Of a stretch of DNA of 21,774 nucleotides, positions 7,946 to 16,049 are shown piece after piece. The first letter of the stretch is position 1, and every line of letters starts with the position of its first letter. The stretch is from positions 1 to 21,774 of the forward strand of contig PBSR01000223.1 of assembly GCA_002726335.1 (NCBI GenBank), in the 5' to 3' direction. This DNA is from Gemmatimonadaceae bacterium. GTDB lineage: Bacteria > Latescibacterota > UBA2968 > UBA8231. The notes beneath the pieces were generated by a model that ran no database searches, was not told where the DNA came from, and saw nothing but the letters and a program-made list of their open reading frames with translations. A program made the translations under genes and the position numbers.

Positions 7946-8751
7946 CAGTCCATTGGCACGTGGTCGATGAAGTCCTTCAGGTAGGCCGCCGTACCGACGA
8001 CGGACAGTTCGGCGAACTGCGCCCCCTTCTCGGCGCTGGCCAGCCCGTAGTCGTCCGCCGCCACATCACACAGCAACCGCTCCCTCAGGCCGGTCTGCCG
8101 CCACGTCGTCGTCGCCAGAAACTGGTGCCCAGGCGGCACGTCGGGGCCGGGGCCGTGCAGGCCGTATTTGTCCTCGATCTCGTGCAGGCGATCCATGCGC
8201 GCGTGCTCGGGGCAGATGTGCAGCGTCATCGAGGTCTCGAACTCGTCGGCGTGGCCCGGGTAGTGGCGGCCCTCGTTGATCCTGCCGATGGCCTCGCGGT
8301 CGATGGCTTCCCAGTAGGCGAAGGAGGCGACCTTCACGTCCCCCAGCTCTTCGGTGATGCGCCGTGCCGCCTGGGCGTTGACCGCCATGTTGTTGCCATG
8401 TCCATTGACGATGGCGAACCGCCGGATGCCATAGTTGCGCAGCGAACAGCAGTAGTCGGTCAGTACCCGCACCTGCGTCTCCACGCGCAGCGACATGCTG
8501 CCCGAAAACTCCAGGTGCTGGGGCGAATGGCCCACGGCCAGACAGGGCGCCACGAGGGCCCGCGGATACAGCCGAAGTGCCGCCTGCACCGACACGTACG
8601 TCGAGGTCGCCGCGTCCACCTTCAACGGCAGGTGGGGGCCGTGTCCCTCATTGCTGCCGGTGGGCAGTATGGCCAGTTCCACATCGTCGAGGATGTCCTC
8701 CACCTCGGCAAAGGTCATCTCCGGCAGGTATACCTTTGGATCTTCCGCCAT
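7945..8751 (-). CDS. Creatininase family amidohydrolase
   Basis: A 268-residue protein of typical length for PF02633. The metal-site motifs are intact: EGHGPHLPLKVD (Glu35, His37, Asp46), GHSPQHLEFSGSMSL (75-89), VNGHGNN (His118) and HADEFETS (Glu170). These correspond to the Glu/His/Asp/His/Glu set that binds two metal ions in creatininase and in related enzymes of cofactor biosynthesis such as the MftE/FAPy-deformylase type. The family hydrolyses cyclic or simple amides; the substrate here is unknown. Position in the operon between GH127 and Ldh_2 argues for a catabolic role on a ring-opened or amide-bearing product rather than creatinine. It follows the GH127 gene by 25 bp and overlaps the next gene by one base. 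Confidence 0.92.
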   Translation of the reverse strand: MAEDPKVYLPEMTFAEVEDILDDVELAILPTGSNEGHGPHLPLKVDAATSTYVSVQAALRLYPRALVAPCLAVGHSPQHLEFSGSMSLRVETQVRVLTDYCCSLRNYGIRRFAIVNGHGNNMAVNAQAARRITEELGDVKVASFAYWEAIDREAIGRINEGRHYPGHADEFETSMTLHICPEHARMDRLHEIEDKYGLHGPGPDVPPGHQFLATTTWRQTGLRERLLCDVAADDYGLASAEKGAQFAELSVVGTAAYLKDFIDHVPMD

Positions 8752-8776
8752 GGATTGTGTCGTCCTGAGTCAGTTA

Positions 8777-10627
8777 TCAGCGCTGCGTGCGCAGCGGGTT
8801 GTCGCGCGAGAATCGTCGTGCCCGGCCGGCGTTGCGCACCTTCAGCCAGGTGCGGTACGGTGAGCCGGACTCGCCGGCGCTGGCAAAGTCGCACAGCACC
8901 ACCTCACGGCCGCGGGCGCCCGTACAGCGTACGAGCAACTCCGGCGCCGGTGAGGGCCCCGTCCACTCCATCCGATGAGCCTTGAGGGTCCTGCTATCGA
9001 GGGCGGGAACATCCTCCGGGTCGCAGTCGTTGAAGCGTCGATCATACGTCAACAGGATCGGCCCGCGATACAGAGACGACAGGCCGCGGCACTCCCGCTC
9101 GCCGATCCAGCGATGCAGACTGAAGTCGAAGCGTACCTCCACACGGTCGCCGCGTTTCCAGCGCCGTTGAATGCTCAAGTACGTTCCTGCTTTCACGCCA
9201 GACACGGTCTCGCCATTCACCCGCACCCGCGTCCGTTTCGACCAGACGGGGATACGCAGGCGCAGGGCAAAGTCTGCGGCACGTTTCGGCGTCACCCGCA
9301 TCACGACGGATGGCTCCACGGGATAGTCGGTGTCCTGGTCCAGGACCACGGTTGTGCCGGCGACGCGGGCCTGCATCGTTCCCGGGCCGTACCAGTTGAC
9401 GGTGAGCCCGTCCTTCCCCGTCATCAGCGCCCAGTCGGAGATCATCCCGAGGGCCCGCGGACCATTCACCGAGCAGCAGTTCAGCTCGGAGCTGCCTTCC
9501 CGGGCTTGGAACACGATCTCGTGGGCGCTCGCCTTGCGCACACCGTCCATCGGCGTGTTGTAGGTCACCCAGCGTCCTGAATGGGAGTGCAGACCGAGGC
9601 CCGAGTTCAACGTCGACAGCTCCAGCTCATCCGCTACGCGCGGATCGCCTGTGAGGCGGAGCATCTCCACACTCGTTGCCATCCAGGCGACGGTGCAGCA
9701 CGTCTCGATGGCGCCGGGATGGTACGGATTGCCCTGGGCCTTCTCGCCCGAGCTGAAACCGCCGTTGTTGTGCCGGTCGAGCTCGACGATGCTCCACCAG
9801 ATCTGCTCGAAGGCCGCCCGGCAGTCCGCGTCACCCGTAAGACGGTAGAGCTCCAGCATCCCCATGACGGGATGCAGGCTCTCCCAGCGCGGCTTCGGTG
9901 TCTCGAAGAAGGGCTGATCCGCCAGACCGGCTTTCAGATAGTCCCCTGCCAGTGGCGTGCCGTCCGGTGACGCGGCAGCGAACTCTTCGACGACCTGCCG
10001 CGTCAGCTCCAGGTAGCGCTCCTGCTTCGTGCGTCGGTAGAGCAGCGCAAGCGAGTGTACAGGCGCCAGGTTCATCTCCGTGCTTCCCGTATCCACCAGC
10101 CTGCGTCCGCGGCGCCGCTGCCCGAGGAAACGGTCGCAGAGCAGATCGCCGATGCGGCAGGCGCAATCCAGTGCCGACCGGTCGCCCGTGTCCTCGTGCC
10201 ACAGCAACAGACCCAGCATGGCATGGTAGTGGCCCCAGGCGTCCCAGGTGGTGCCGCCGCGGCTGTTGGGCGCCTTGCCCGTCAACCGGTGCTCCCGAGA
10301 CCAGGGGCCGAGATAACCGTCGTCCTCCTGCAGCCCGACGAACTCGGCCACGAAGGCCGCCAGATGCCGGCGCAGCGAGGCATCACGGGTGAGCCGCAGG
10401 ATCTGCACGCCGGAGGTCAGGTACTTGCCCGCGAATTCTCCCGCCCACGGCACCATGTCGCGCTGCGGCTGCCGGTCTCGATCACGAAAGATCTCGAGGA
10501 TCGCCGGGTTCGCCGCCGGCGTCGGCAGCAACCACTGCTCGGTAACAGCCTGCAGGTAGTCGGCGGCGGCGCCCTGTAGATCGTAGCGCGCTGATGCCGG
10601 ACGGTTGAGAACGGATGCTGCTGTCAT
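8777..10627 (-). CDS. GH127 (DUF1680) beta-L-arabinofuranosidase-like glycoside hydrolase
   Basis: A 616-residue protein matching the whole GH127 architecture: a helical (alpha/alpha)6 barrel with blocks such as FVGLQEDDGYLGPW (97-110) and WDAWGHYHAMLGLLLWHEDTGD, then C-terminal beta-sandwich regions with LRLRIPVWSKRTRVRVNG near 465-485. The catalytic metal cluster of characterised members (Glu plus three Cys, with one Cys as nucleophile) is visible as GAIETCCTVAW (Glu308, Cys310) and ELNCCSVNGPR (Cys384, Cys385). The expected reaction is retaining hydrolysis of beta-L-arabinofuranosides, though GH127 relatives have other specificities. There is no signal peptide, so it should act in the cytoplasm on an imported oligosaccharide or glycoside. 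Its ATG overlaps the stop of the upstream dehydrogenase gene by four bases (ATGA). Confidence 0.93.
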   Translation of the reverse strand: MTAASVLNRPASARYDLQGAAADYLQAVTEQWLLPTPAANPAILEIFRDRDRQPQRDMVPWAGEFAGKYLTSGVQILRLTRDASLRRHLAAFVAEFVGLQEDDGYLGPWSREHRLTGKAPNSRGGTTWDAWGHYHAMLGLLLWHEDTGDRSALDCACRIGDLLCDRFLGQRRRGRRLVDTGSTEMNLAPVHSLALLYRRTKQERYLELTRQVVEEFAAASPDGTPLAGDYLKAGLADQPFFETPKPRWESLHPVMGMLELYRLTGDADCRAAFEQIWWSIVELDRHNNGGFSSGEKAQGNPYHPGAIETCCTVAWMATSVEMLRLTGDPRVADELELSTLNSGLGLHSHSGRWVTYNTPMDGVRKASAHEIVFQAREGSSELNCCSVNGPRALGMISDWALMTGKDGLTVNWYGPGTMQARVAGTTVVLDQDTDYPVEPSVVMRVTPKRAADFALRLRIPVWSKRTRVRVNGETVSGVKAGTYLSIQRRWKRGDRVEVRFDFSLHRWIGERECRGLSSLYRGPILLTYDRRFNDCDPEDVPALDSRTLKAHRMEWTGPSPAPELLVRCTGARGREVVLCDFASAGESGSPYRTWLKVRNAGRARRFSRDNPLRTQR

Positions 10628-12105
10628 TTTATGCCTCCCACGCCGGTGAAGGCCGTCGTTGCCCCCTGCCAGCGAGTCAGTGTCGTTTTCTGTCTCGTAT
10701 AGAACAGGACCCCCTCGGTACCCTGTACATGCAGGTCGCCAAAGAAGGACTGATCCCAGCCGCTGAAGGAGAACAGCGCCATGGGCGCCGGCACGCCGAC
10801 GTTGATGCCGACCATGCCGCAGCTCACTTCCCGCGCGAAGGTGCGCGCCGCACCGCCGTCGCGGGTGAAGATCGTCGCCGCATTGCCGTACGGGATCCGG
10901 TTCACCCAGTCGATGGCCTCCGCCAGCGTCTGTGGCCGCATCAGGCCGAGAACGGGGCCGAACAGCTCATCGCTGAACAGGTCGTGCTCCGGCCTCAGGT
11001 GGTCGAGCAACGTGGGTCCCACGAAGAACCCGGCGTCGGGCACACCCTCGCGACCATCCCGCACCAGGGTGAGGTCCGCCTCCGCGCTGCCGATGCTGTT
11101 CACGAGGCGCTCACAGGCAGCGCCGTCGATGACGGGTCCCATGCTGACATCATCGTCGGCTAGCGTGTCTCCCATCGTCAGTGTGTCCATCGCCGACACC
11201 ACCTGGTCCCGCAGACCGTCGCAGGCGTCGCCGACCCCCAGTAGTAGTGAGCCGGCCATACATCGCTGCCCGGCGCAACCGAAGGCCGACTGCAGAATGG
11301 CCTTCACCGTCGGGTCATCGACGGCGTCCGGCATGACGAACAGCACATTCTTGGCGCCGCCGGCGGCCTGACAGCGCTTGCCCGTCTGCCCGGCCAGCTC
11401 ATACACCCGGCGCGCCACCGGTGACGAGCCGACGAAGGACACGGCTGCAATCCCCGGGTGCAGACAGAGCGCCTCCACGACGTCCCGGCCCCCGTGAATC
11501 ACACCCAGGACACCAGGAGGTAATCCGGCCTCGACAAACAGCTCTGCCAGACGGTTCGCCGTGAACGGCACCTTCTCGCTCGGCTTCAGCAGGAAGCAGT
11601 TGCCGCAGGCGATGGCCAGCGGGTACATCCACATGGGCACCATGGCGGGGAAATTGAACGGCGTGATACCGGCACACACGCCCACCGGCTCGCGTGTTGC
11701 CATGCCATCGATGCCGCTGGCCAGTTCGGGCAGGACCTCCCCCTTGGCCAGGTGGCCGATGCCGCAGGCCAGCTCCACGACCTCGATGCCGCGGCGCACG
11801 TCGCCGCGGGCCTCTTCGCGGGTCTTGCCGTTCTCGCGGCAGATAGTACCCGCGAGCTCCTCAAAGTTCGCTTCGAGCAGTTCACGATAATTGAACAGGA
11901 CCCGGGCGCGATCCGGCGCCGGCGTGCGCGACCAGGCCGGGAAGGCCGCCTGTGCCGCGGCCACCGCGCGATCCACGTCGCCAGAAGTGCAATGCGGTGT
12001 CTGGGCGATGACCTCCCCCGTGGCAGGCCGGTGGACCGGTGAAGACTGCTCGCTATCAGGCTGCAGCCAGCGGTCACCGATGAGGATCGGAACAGGTTCG
12101 GTCAT
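10624..12105 (-). CDS. mmsA: CoA-acylating methylmalonate-semialdehyde dehydrogenase type enzyme
   Basis: A 493-residue aldehyde dehydrogenase with the marks of the MmsA/IolA branch: TPFNFPAMVPMWMYPLA (148-164), FVGSSPVARRVYE, a GGAKN segment (249-253) without the general-base Glu of ordinary aldehyde dehydrogenases, the nucleophile block FGCAGQRCMAG (Cys282) and the C-terminal FSGWDQSFFGDLHVQGTEG. The lack of that Glu is normal here because CoA, not water, releases the acyl group. MmsA converts methylmalonate semialdehyde to propionyl-CoA, and IolA converts malonate semialdehyde to acetyl-CoA, with NAD+ and loss of CO2. In this operon it is the likely exit step to central metabolism. Its ATG directly abuts the TAG of the upstream glycosidase gene and its stop overlaps the GH127 start. 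Confidence 0.93.
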   Translation of the reverse strand: MTEPVPILIGDRWLQPDSEQSSPVHRPATGEVIAQTPHCTSGDVDRAVAAAQAAFPAWSRTPAPDRARVLFNYRELLEANFEELAGTICRENGKTREEARGDVRRGIEVVELACGIGHLAKGEVLPELASGIDGMATREPVGVCAGITPFNFPAMVPMWMYPLAIACGNCFLLKPSEKVPFTANRLAELFVEAGLPPGVLGVIHGGRDVVEALCLHPGIAAVSFVGSSPVARRVYELAGQTGKRCQAAGGAKNVLFVMPDAVDDPTVKAILQSAFGCAGQRCMAGSLLLGVGDACDGLRDQVVSAMDTLTMGDTLADDDVSMGPVIDGAACERLVNSIGSAEADLTLVRDGREGVPDAGFFVGPTLLDHLRPEHDLFSDELFGPVLGLMRPQTLAEAIDWVNRIPYGNAATIFTRDGGAARTFAREVSCGMVGINVGVPAPMALFSFSGWDQSFFGDLHVQGTEGVLFYTRQKTTLTRWQGATTAFTGVGGIK

Positions 12106-14199
12106 CTATTTCTCTTTCAGGTGAACGACGGTGATGCCGTAGACGATCAGCTGGTACACCGTGAACCGCACCTCACTGCCGTCCTGCTGAAAGTCCAGGT
12201 CGTCGGGGCCTTCCACATCTTCGGGATCTAGCCACTGCAGTCGCTCGACGCGAGCACCGGTGGGCAGTCGCAGCGTCGCCTGGAACGGGCCCTGCTCTAG
12301 GGGCACCTCGTCATCCAGGTTTTCTACCTGTCGGTAGTTGATCCAGTGAACGCAGATCCGCCGGTCATCCGCCGTACGCCAGGCGCGCACACGCACGAAC
12401 CAGGGGGCATCCGTCACCAGCCAGCGACCTTCGAGCAGATCATCGATGCGAGCTGCAAGCTCCCGGCTGAATTCGTCCTCCGCCGGCGTCGGGTAGACGG
12501 CGATCTCGACACCCGGTTTCACCTCGACCCTCTGCGCCTCCCAGGGGCCATCCGCCAGACTCAGCACCTGCCCCCTGCCGATGCGTGCTGCCGCATCTGA
12601 CGCCTGCTCGATCCAGTCAGCAAAGGGCGATTCCTTTCGGGACCGGCCATCTTCGCGCAGCGTGCCGTTGTCGCCGACGAGCATGACCTGGCCATCTCGC
12701 TCCTCCACCCACCAGCGCAGGAAGGCGACCTCCGCCGGAGATTGGCGCTTCACGTCGGCCAGAATCAGCATGCCGTACCGATCCCCACCATCAGCCAGCT
12801 GCTCGTCGAGGATCATGTCGAACAGGAAGTGTTCGTTTTCCAGCAATGTGCCGATGCGGCGCAAGGCGTCGGTGGCGCCCCCCTCGGCGGCGACCTCACT
12901 GCGGCGGGGGTAGACGATGGCCAGTTCGGAGTATGGCCGCGCCTCGACGAAGAGATCTTCGTGTTCGGCGAGGAACCGCTGGTACGGATACACCCGTGTG
13001 CGGTAGCGCTCCTCGGCGCCGTTGGCACGGTCGTCCTCGCCGTGTACCGCCCAGTGCACGGCGAGTCCGGCCCCGCCGTGGGCTGCCATCTCGGCGATCG
13101 AGAGTCGCCATCGATCCCAGTCGTATTTATTGATAATGAAGGGACGTCCGTCAGCGGCAGCGTGCAGGAACCGCGCCGGCAGACCCATGTCGGCCAGCCA
13201 GCCGTGGTCGAAGTAGGTGACCCCCTTCTGTGATCCCTGGCTGTACCAGATGTAGGACTCGTCACGGGCCCAGTCGCCGGCCGGCAGCAGCGAGCGCTCG
13301 TCGCGCGGCTTGAAGTTGTATTTGTGATACCACTGTGCCAGCAGCAGATCCGGCTTCAGCGAACGGCCGTAGTCGACGAACAGGTCGTCGAAGGTGTCCT
13401 TGCGCAGGTGCGCGGCGGCACGTTCGATCTCGAGACTGACACGGACCCGGAGTTCCGGCGGGCAGTCATCGCATGGCGTCAGCAGGTCTGCCCCCTCTTC
13501 GATGGGATGCGCGCCGTAGACGGCAACCAGTTCATCGGCGGTAAAGGCGGCTTTCAGTCGTGGCCACAGCCAGGATCGACAGTGGCCGCAGCGGCAGAGG
13601 TTCTCAAATCCATGGTGGACGTTGAAGCCATCGACACCGAGCTCCTCGACGGCCTTGCGGATCATCGGCTTCAGCGTCGCCCGCCACAGGGGGTTGGCCA
13701 GACAACCCGAATAGGTGCGGTACGGGCGCCCGTCGATGGGCCAGTTGCGGATGCCGGCTTCGTCCACCTGCATGGCGGCAGCCGGGTCGTCACACGGAGA
13801 ACGGAGACCGAGCAGGTCGTTCGTCCACAACCGGTCCCAGACCTGCCACAGCCCCTTGCCCGCTTCGTGATCGCCATAGTGCCACGACATCGACAGGGTG
13901 CCGACATAACGCGCGCCTTCGGCCTGCACCCTGGCGATCAGGTCGCGAGCGTACTCGAGATTGGCTTCGATGCCGATGAGGGGTTGCCCGGGGAACCAGC
14001 GCTCCACATCGGCATCGTCGGCCAGACCGTAGAACATGGGACCGAAGTTTCCCGCCTGTACCATCTGCAGGCGGCCCTCCCGGACGTGCTCGACAAGATC
14101 GAGTCGCTGCGGCGGACACCAGTGGACGGTACAACGCTGGAAGGAGAACTGCGCCGGTCCGTCCGAGTCCGGACGGGTTGAACTCTCTCTGGGAGGCAT
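12106..14199 (-). CDS. Putative GHL6/GH42-like TIM-barrel glycoside hydrolase
   Basis: A 697-residue protein from the ATG at 14199; a TTG nine bases upstream is possible but would fall inside the predicted -10 box. The N-terminal half resembles a TIM barrel of the beta-galactosidase-like/GHL6 class: GPMFYGL, YVGTLSMSWHYGD near 98-110, the strand VDGFNVHHGFENL (about 189-201) followed by CRCGHC (202-207), and later INKYDWDRWRLSIAEMAAHG. The middle, with YSELAIVYPRRSEV, ILDEQLADGGDRYGMLILAD and MLVGDNGTL, looks like the glutaminase-fold domain that follows the barrel in GH42-type enzymes, and the C-terminus is a small beta domain. Catalytic carboxylates cannot be assigned from sequence alone, so the activity is predicted only. 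No signal peptide. First gene of the minus arm. Confidence 0.72.
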   Translation of the reverse strand: MPPRESSTRPDSDGPAQFSFQRCTVHWCPPQRLDLVEHVREGRLQMVQAGNFGPMFYGLADDADVERWFPGQPLIGIEANLEYARDLIARVQAEGARYVGTLSMSWHYGDHEAGKGLWQVWDRLWTNDLLGLRSPCDDPAAAMQVDEAGIRNWPIDGRPYRTYSGCLANPLWRATLKPMIRKAVEELGVDGFNVHHGFENLCRCGHCRSWLWPRLKAAFTADELVAVYGAHPIEEGADLLTPCDDCPPELRVRVSLEIERAAAHLRKDTFDDLFVDYGRSLKPDLLLAQWYHKYNFKPRDERSLLPAGDWARDESYIWYSQGSQKGVTYFDHGWLADMGLPARFLHAAADGRPFIINKYDWDRWRLSIAEMAAHGGAGLAVHWAVHGEDDRANGAEERYRTRVYPYQRFLAEHEDLFVEARPYSELAIVYPRRSEVAAEGGATDALRRIGTLLENEHFLFDMILDEQLADGGDRYGMLILADVKRQSPAEVAFLRWWVEERDGQVMLVGDNGTLREDGRSRKESPFADWIEQASDAAARIGRGQVLSLADGPWEAQRVEVKPGVEIAVYPTPAEDEFSRELAARIDDLLEGRWLVTDAPWFVRVRAWRTADDRRICVHWINYRQVENLDDEVPLEQGPFQATLRLPTGARVERLQWLDPEDVEGPDDLDFQQDGSEVRFTVYQLIVYGITVVHLKEK

Positions 14200-14234
14200 C
14201 GGCGCCAAAATAACCGGACCTCGGGGGGCGTCAA
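14200..14234 (-). promoter_or_regulatory. Predicted sigma70-like promoter for the minus arm, possibly leaderless
   Basis: Read on the minus strand, TTGACG (14234-14229; five of six to the -35 consensus) is followed after 16 bp by TATTTT (14212-14207; four of six to the -10 consensus). Seven bases after the -10 comes the ATG at 14199, so transcription would start at or within a base or two of the start codon. There is no Shine-Dalgarno, which fits a leaderless message. Prediction from motif matching only. Confidence 0.45.
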
Positions 14235-14244
14235 GGAACCCTCA

Positions 14245-14258
14245 GCGTGGCGCCACGC
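14245..14258. promoter_or_regulatory. Perfect 14-bp palindrome, candidate operator of the divergent island
   Basis: GCGTGGCGCCACGC equals its own reverse complement. It lies almost midway between the two divergent start codons (14199 and 14308). It is upstream of the predicted minus-arm promoter and would overlap the -35 position of a plus-strand promoter using TATCTT (14272-14277) as -10. That geometry fits a dimeric regulator controlling both arms. No regulator gene is in the island, so the protein would be encoded elsewhere. Palindromes are somewhat easier to get by chance in GC-rich DNA. Confidence 0.45.
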
Positions 14259-14307
14259 CCATCTGCGGCGCTATCTTGTGCCCATCTTCGAGGAAGCTGA
14301 AACGACG

Positions 14308-15042
14308 GTGACTTCTCCCACAACCGAGCAGTGGCAACAGTGGCGTGACGACGGTGTCGTCCCCCTGCAGGGGGCACTGGCCGGTGCGCCTCTGACCGAC
14401 CTGCAGACCGCCTTTGCCGCCGCCGCCGCACAGGCGCGACCCGACTGGCTCGAGGCGGTCACAGCGGGTACACGGCCAGGGGCTTTCTTTGACATACCCG
14501 ACCCGTTGGCACGGCATGAGATGTTTCTCGATCTCGTCGACCACCCCGCGTGGTACGGTCACCTGCAGGCCTTCACCGAGGGCCGAGTCACCTTCATTCA
14601 GCCACAGTTCCGCACGGTGCCGCCCAGTCCGCTCAGCTACGTGGGCTGGCATTACGACATCCCACGATCAAATCCACTGCATCTCAAGGTGCAGATCTAC
14701 CTCGATGACGTGAACCGCGATGAGGGCGCCTTCGCCTACGTGCCGGGGAGCCATCATCCCGACAGCGGCCCCTATCCCCTTGTGAGTGACCTGGAGACCA
14801 TGCCGGGGCATCGCGTCTATGAAGGCGGCGCCGGCACCGCCCTGGTATTTAACAGCCACGGCATGCACACGTCCATGGTCATCCGCTCGCCGCGGCCGCG
14901 TCGTTCCATCATCCTCATTTATGAAGTCGGCACCGAAGCCACTTTCGAGCCGAAGGCCTTCGCCGCCTATGCCGATCGCTGCACGACGGAGGAACGTCGT
15001 CAGCTGTTCCGCCTCGATCCCCGGCCGGAGCCACCGCTATGA
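14308..15042 (+). CDS. PhyH family Fe(II)/2-oxoglutarate dioxygenase 1
   Basis: A 244-residue protein from the GTG at 14308, which has AGGAAG 11 bases upstream and starts just before the usual N-terminal helix (EQWQQWRDDGVVPL). A GTG at 14278 would add ten residues and has no Shine-Dalgarno. The iron facial triad is visible: WHYD gives His115 and Asp117, and FNSHGMHTS supplies the distal His (most likely His187), followed by Arg199 in RRSIILIYE, which would hold 2-oxoglutarate. The strand with YVPGSHH is also typical. Family members hydroxylate or otherwise oxidise small molecules with O2 and 2-oxoglutarate; the substrate is unknown and phytanoyl-CoA is unlikely. First gene of the plus arm; its TGA overlaps the next ATG by four bases. 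Confidence 0.88.
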   Translation: MTSPTTEQWQQWRDDGVVPLQGALAGAPLTDLQTAFAAAAAQARPDWLEAVTAGTRPGAFFDIPDPLARHEMFLDLVDHPAWYGHLQAFTEGRVTFIQPQFRTVPPSPLSYVGWHYDIPRSNPLHLKVQIYLDDVNRDEGAFAYVPGSHHPDSGPYPLVSDLETMPGHRVYEGGAGTALVFNSHGMHTSMVIRSPRPRRSIILIYEVGTEATFEPKAFAAYADRCTTEERRQLFRLDPRPEPPL

Positions 15043-16016
15043 CCGAGCGTCCCGCTCCCATCCTTGATGCCCACCTGCACGTTTTCGCCAGGGCCAGCGC
15101 GGAGTTTCCGCGCCAGGTCAGCGACCATCTTCCCGCCGAACGGGAAGCTCCCGTGGAGATGTTTCTCCAACGTATGGAGACCCATGGCATCGACGGCGCC
15201 GTTCTCGTCCAGATCGGCGGGACCTCCTTCGAGCAGCACGCCTACCTGCTGCACTGCCTCCGGGCGCACCCGGATCACTTCCTCGGCATCGGCCTGGTGC
15301 CGCCGGACTGTGACAGGGCGGGCGATCACATGGACCGGCTCGCCGACGCCAGCGACGGCCGCATCATCGGTGTGCGCCTCGGTGCTCTGGGTGGTCCGGC
15401 CGACCCTTTCGAACCGGTGGACGTCAGCCAGCTGCCCGTCTACCCGATCTGGCAGCACGCAGCACAGAAGGACTACGTCATCTGGCTCTACCCGAAGGCC
15501 GTCGACGCCCACGTGATCCCGCACCTGTTCGAGGCCTTTCCCCAGGTGCGCGTCGTCTTCAACCATCTGATGGTCTGCCCGGGGCCGAAGTTCTGGTGGG
15601 ATGACAAGGGCCGGCCGCAGGCTGACGTGCCCATGCCACCCGAGACCCGCTATTCGACGATGGGCCTCAAGATCGGCCGCATCCTGCACAACACCCGCGG
15701 CCACTACCCCTACCCGAATGTCTGCGTCAAGCTTTCCGGGCACTACGCCTTCAGCAAGCAACCCTATCCGTACGAGGACCTCATCGGCTGGCAGCAGAGC
15801 CTGCGCATGGTCTTCGGCTGTCAGCGCCTGATGTGGGCCACCGACTTTCCCTGGATCGACACGGATCCGGGATATGGCGAGCTGGTCGCCCTGCCGGATC
15901 GAACCTTCCCGGACCTGACGGACGACGAACGACAGCATCTGATGGGCGGCACGGCGGCTCAGTTCCTGCGCTTCCCGGCGTTTCGCGATACCACGGGCTG
16001 GCTGAGGCCCGCCTAG
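15039..16016 (+). CDS. Amidohydro_2 family metal-dependent hydrolase (lactonase/decarboxylase-like)
   Basis: A 325-residue TIM-barrel protein of usual family length (PF04909). The N-terminal metal motif is LDAHLHVF (His12, His14), the barrel His is in VVFNHLMVCPG (His176), and the late Asp is in MWATDFPWID (Asp269), a block common to this family. Members include sugar and pyrone lactonases (the LigI and L-fucono- or L-rhamnono-lactonase type) and non-oxidative decarboxylases. Which type this is cannot be decided here, but a lactonase would suit an oxidative sugar pathway together with the dehydrogenases of the other arm. There is no signal peptide. Start fixed by ATGA overlap with the PhyH 1 gene; the next gene begins 33 bp downstream with its own Shine-Dalgarno. 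Confidence 0.88.
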   Translation: MTERPAPILDAHLHVFARASAEFPRQVSDHLPAEREAPVEMFLQRMETHGIDGAVLVQIGGTSFEQHAYLLHCLRAHPDHFLGIGLVPPDCDRAGDHMDRLADASDGRIIGVRLGALGGPADPFEPVDVSQLPVYPIWQHAAQKDYVIWLYPKAVDAHVIPHLFEAFPQVRVVFNHLMVCPGPKFWWDDKGRPQADVPMPPETRYSTMGLKIGRILHNTRGHYPYPNVCVKLSGHYAFSKQPYPYEDLIGWQQSLRMVFGCQRLMWATDFPWIDTDPGYGELVALPDRTFPDLTDDERQHLMGGTAAQFLRFPAFRDTTGWLRPA

Positions 16017-16037
16017 TCAAGCTCACCGACACCGACC

Positions 16038-16043
16038 AAGGAG
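16038..16043 (+). promoter_or_regulatory. Shine-Dalgarno for the sugar isomerase/epimerase gene
   Basis: AAGGAG six bases before the ATG at 16050, the best ribosome-binding site in the plus arm. It fixes the start and suggests this gene can be translated independently of the one before it. Confidence 0.75.
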
Positions 16044-16049
16044 ACGAGG

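Noticed and set aside
7816..8985. A 389-codon plus-strand frame opposite the Ldh_2, creatininase and GH127 genes
   Set aside because: It spans three real genes on the other strand and has no recognisable protein features.
14278..14307. Earlier GTG start for PhyH 1 at 14278
   Set aside because: It has no Shine-Dalgarno and adds ten residues outside the usual family start; the GTG at 14308 has AGGAAG upstream.
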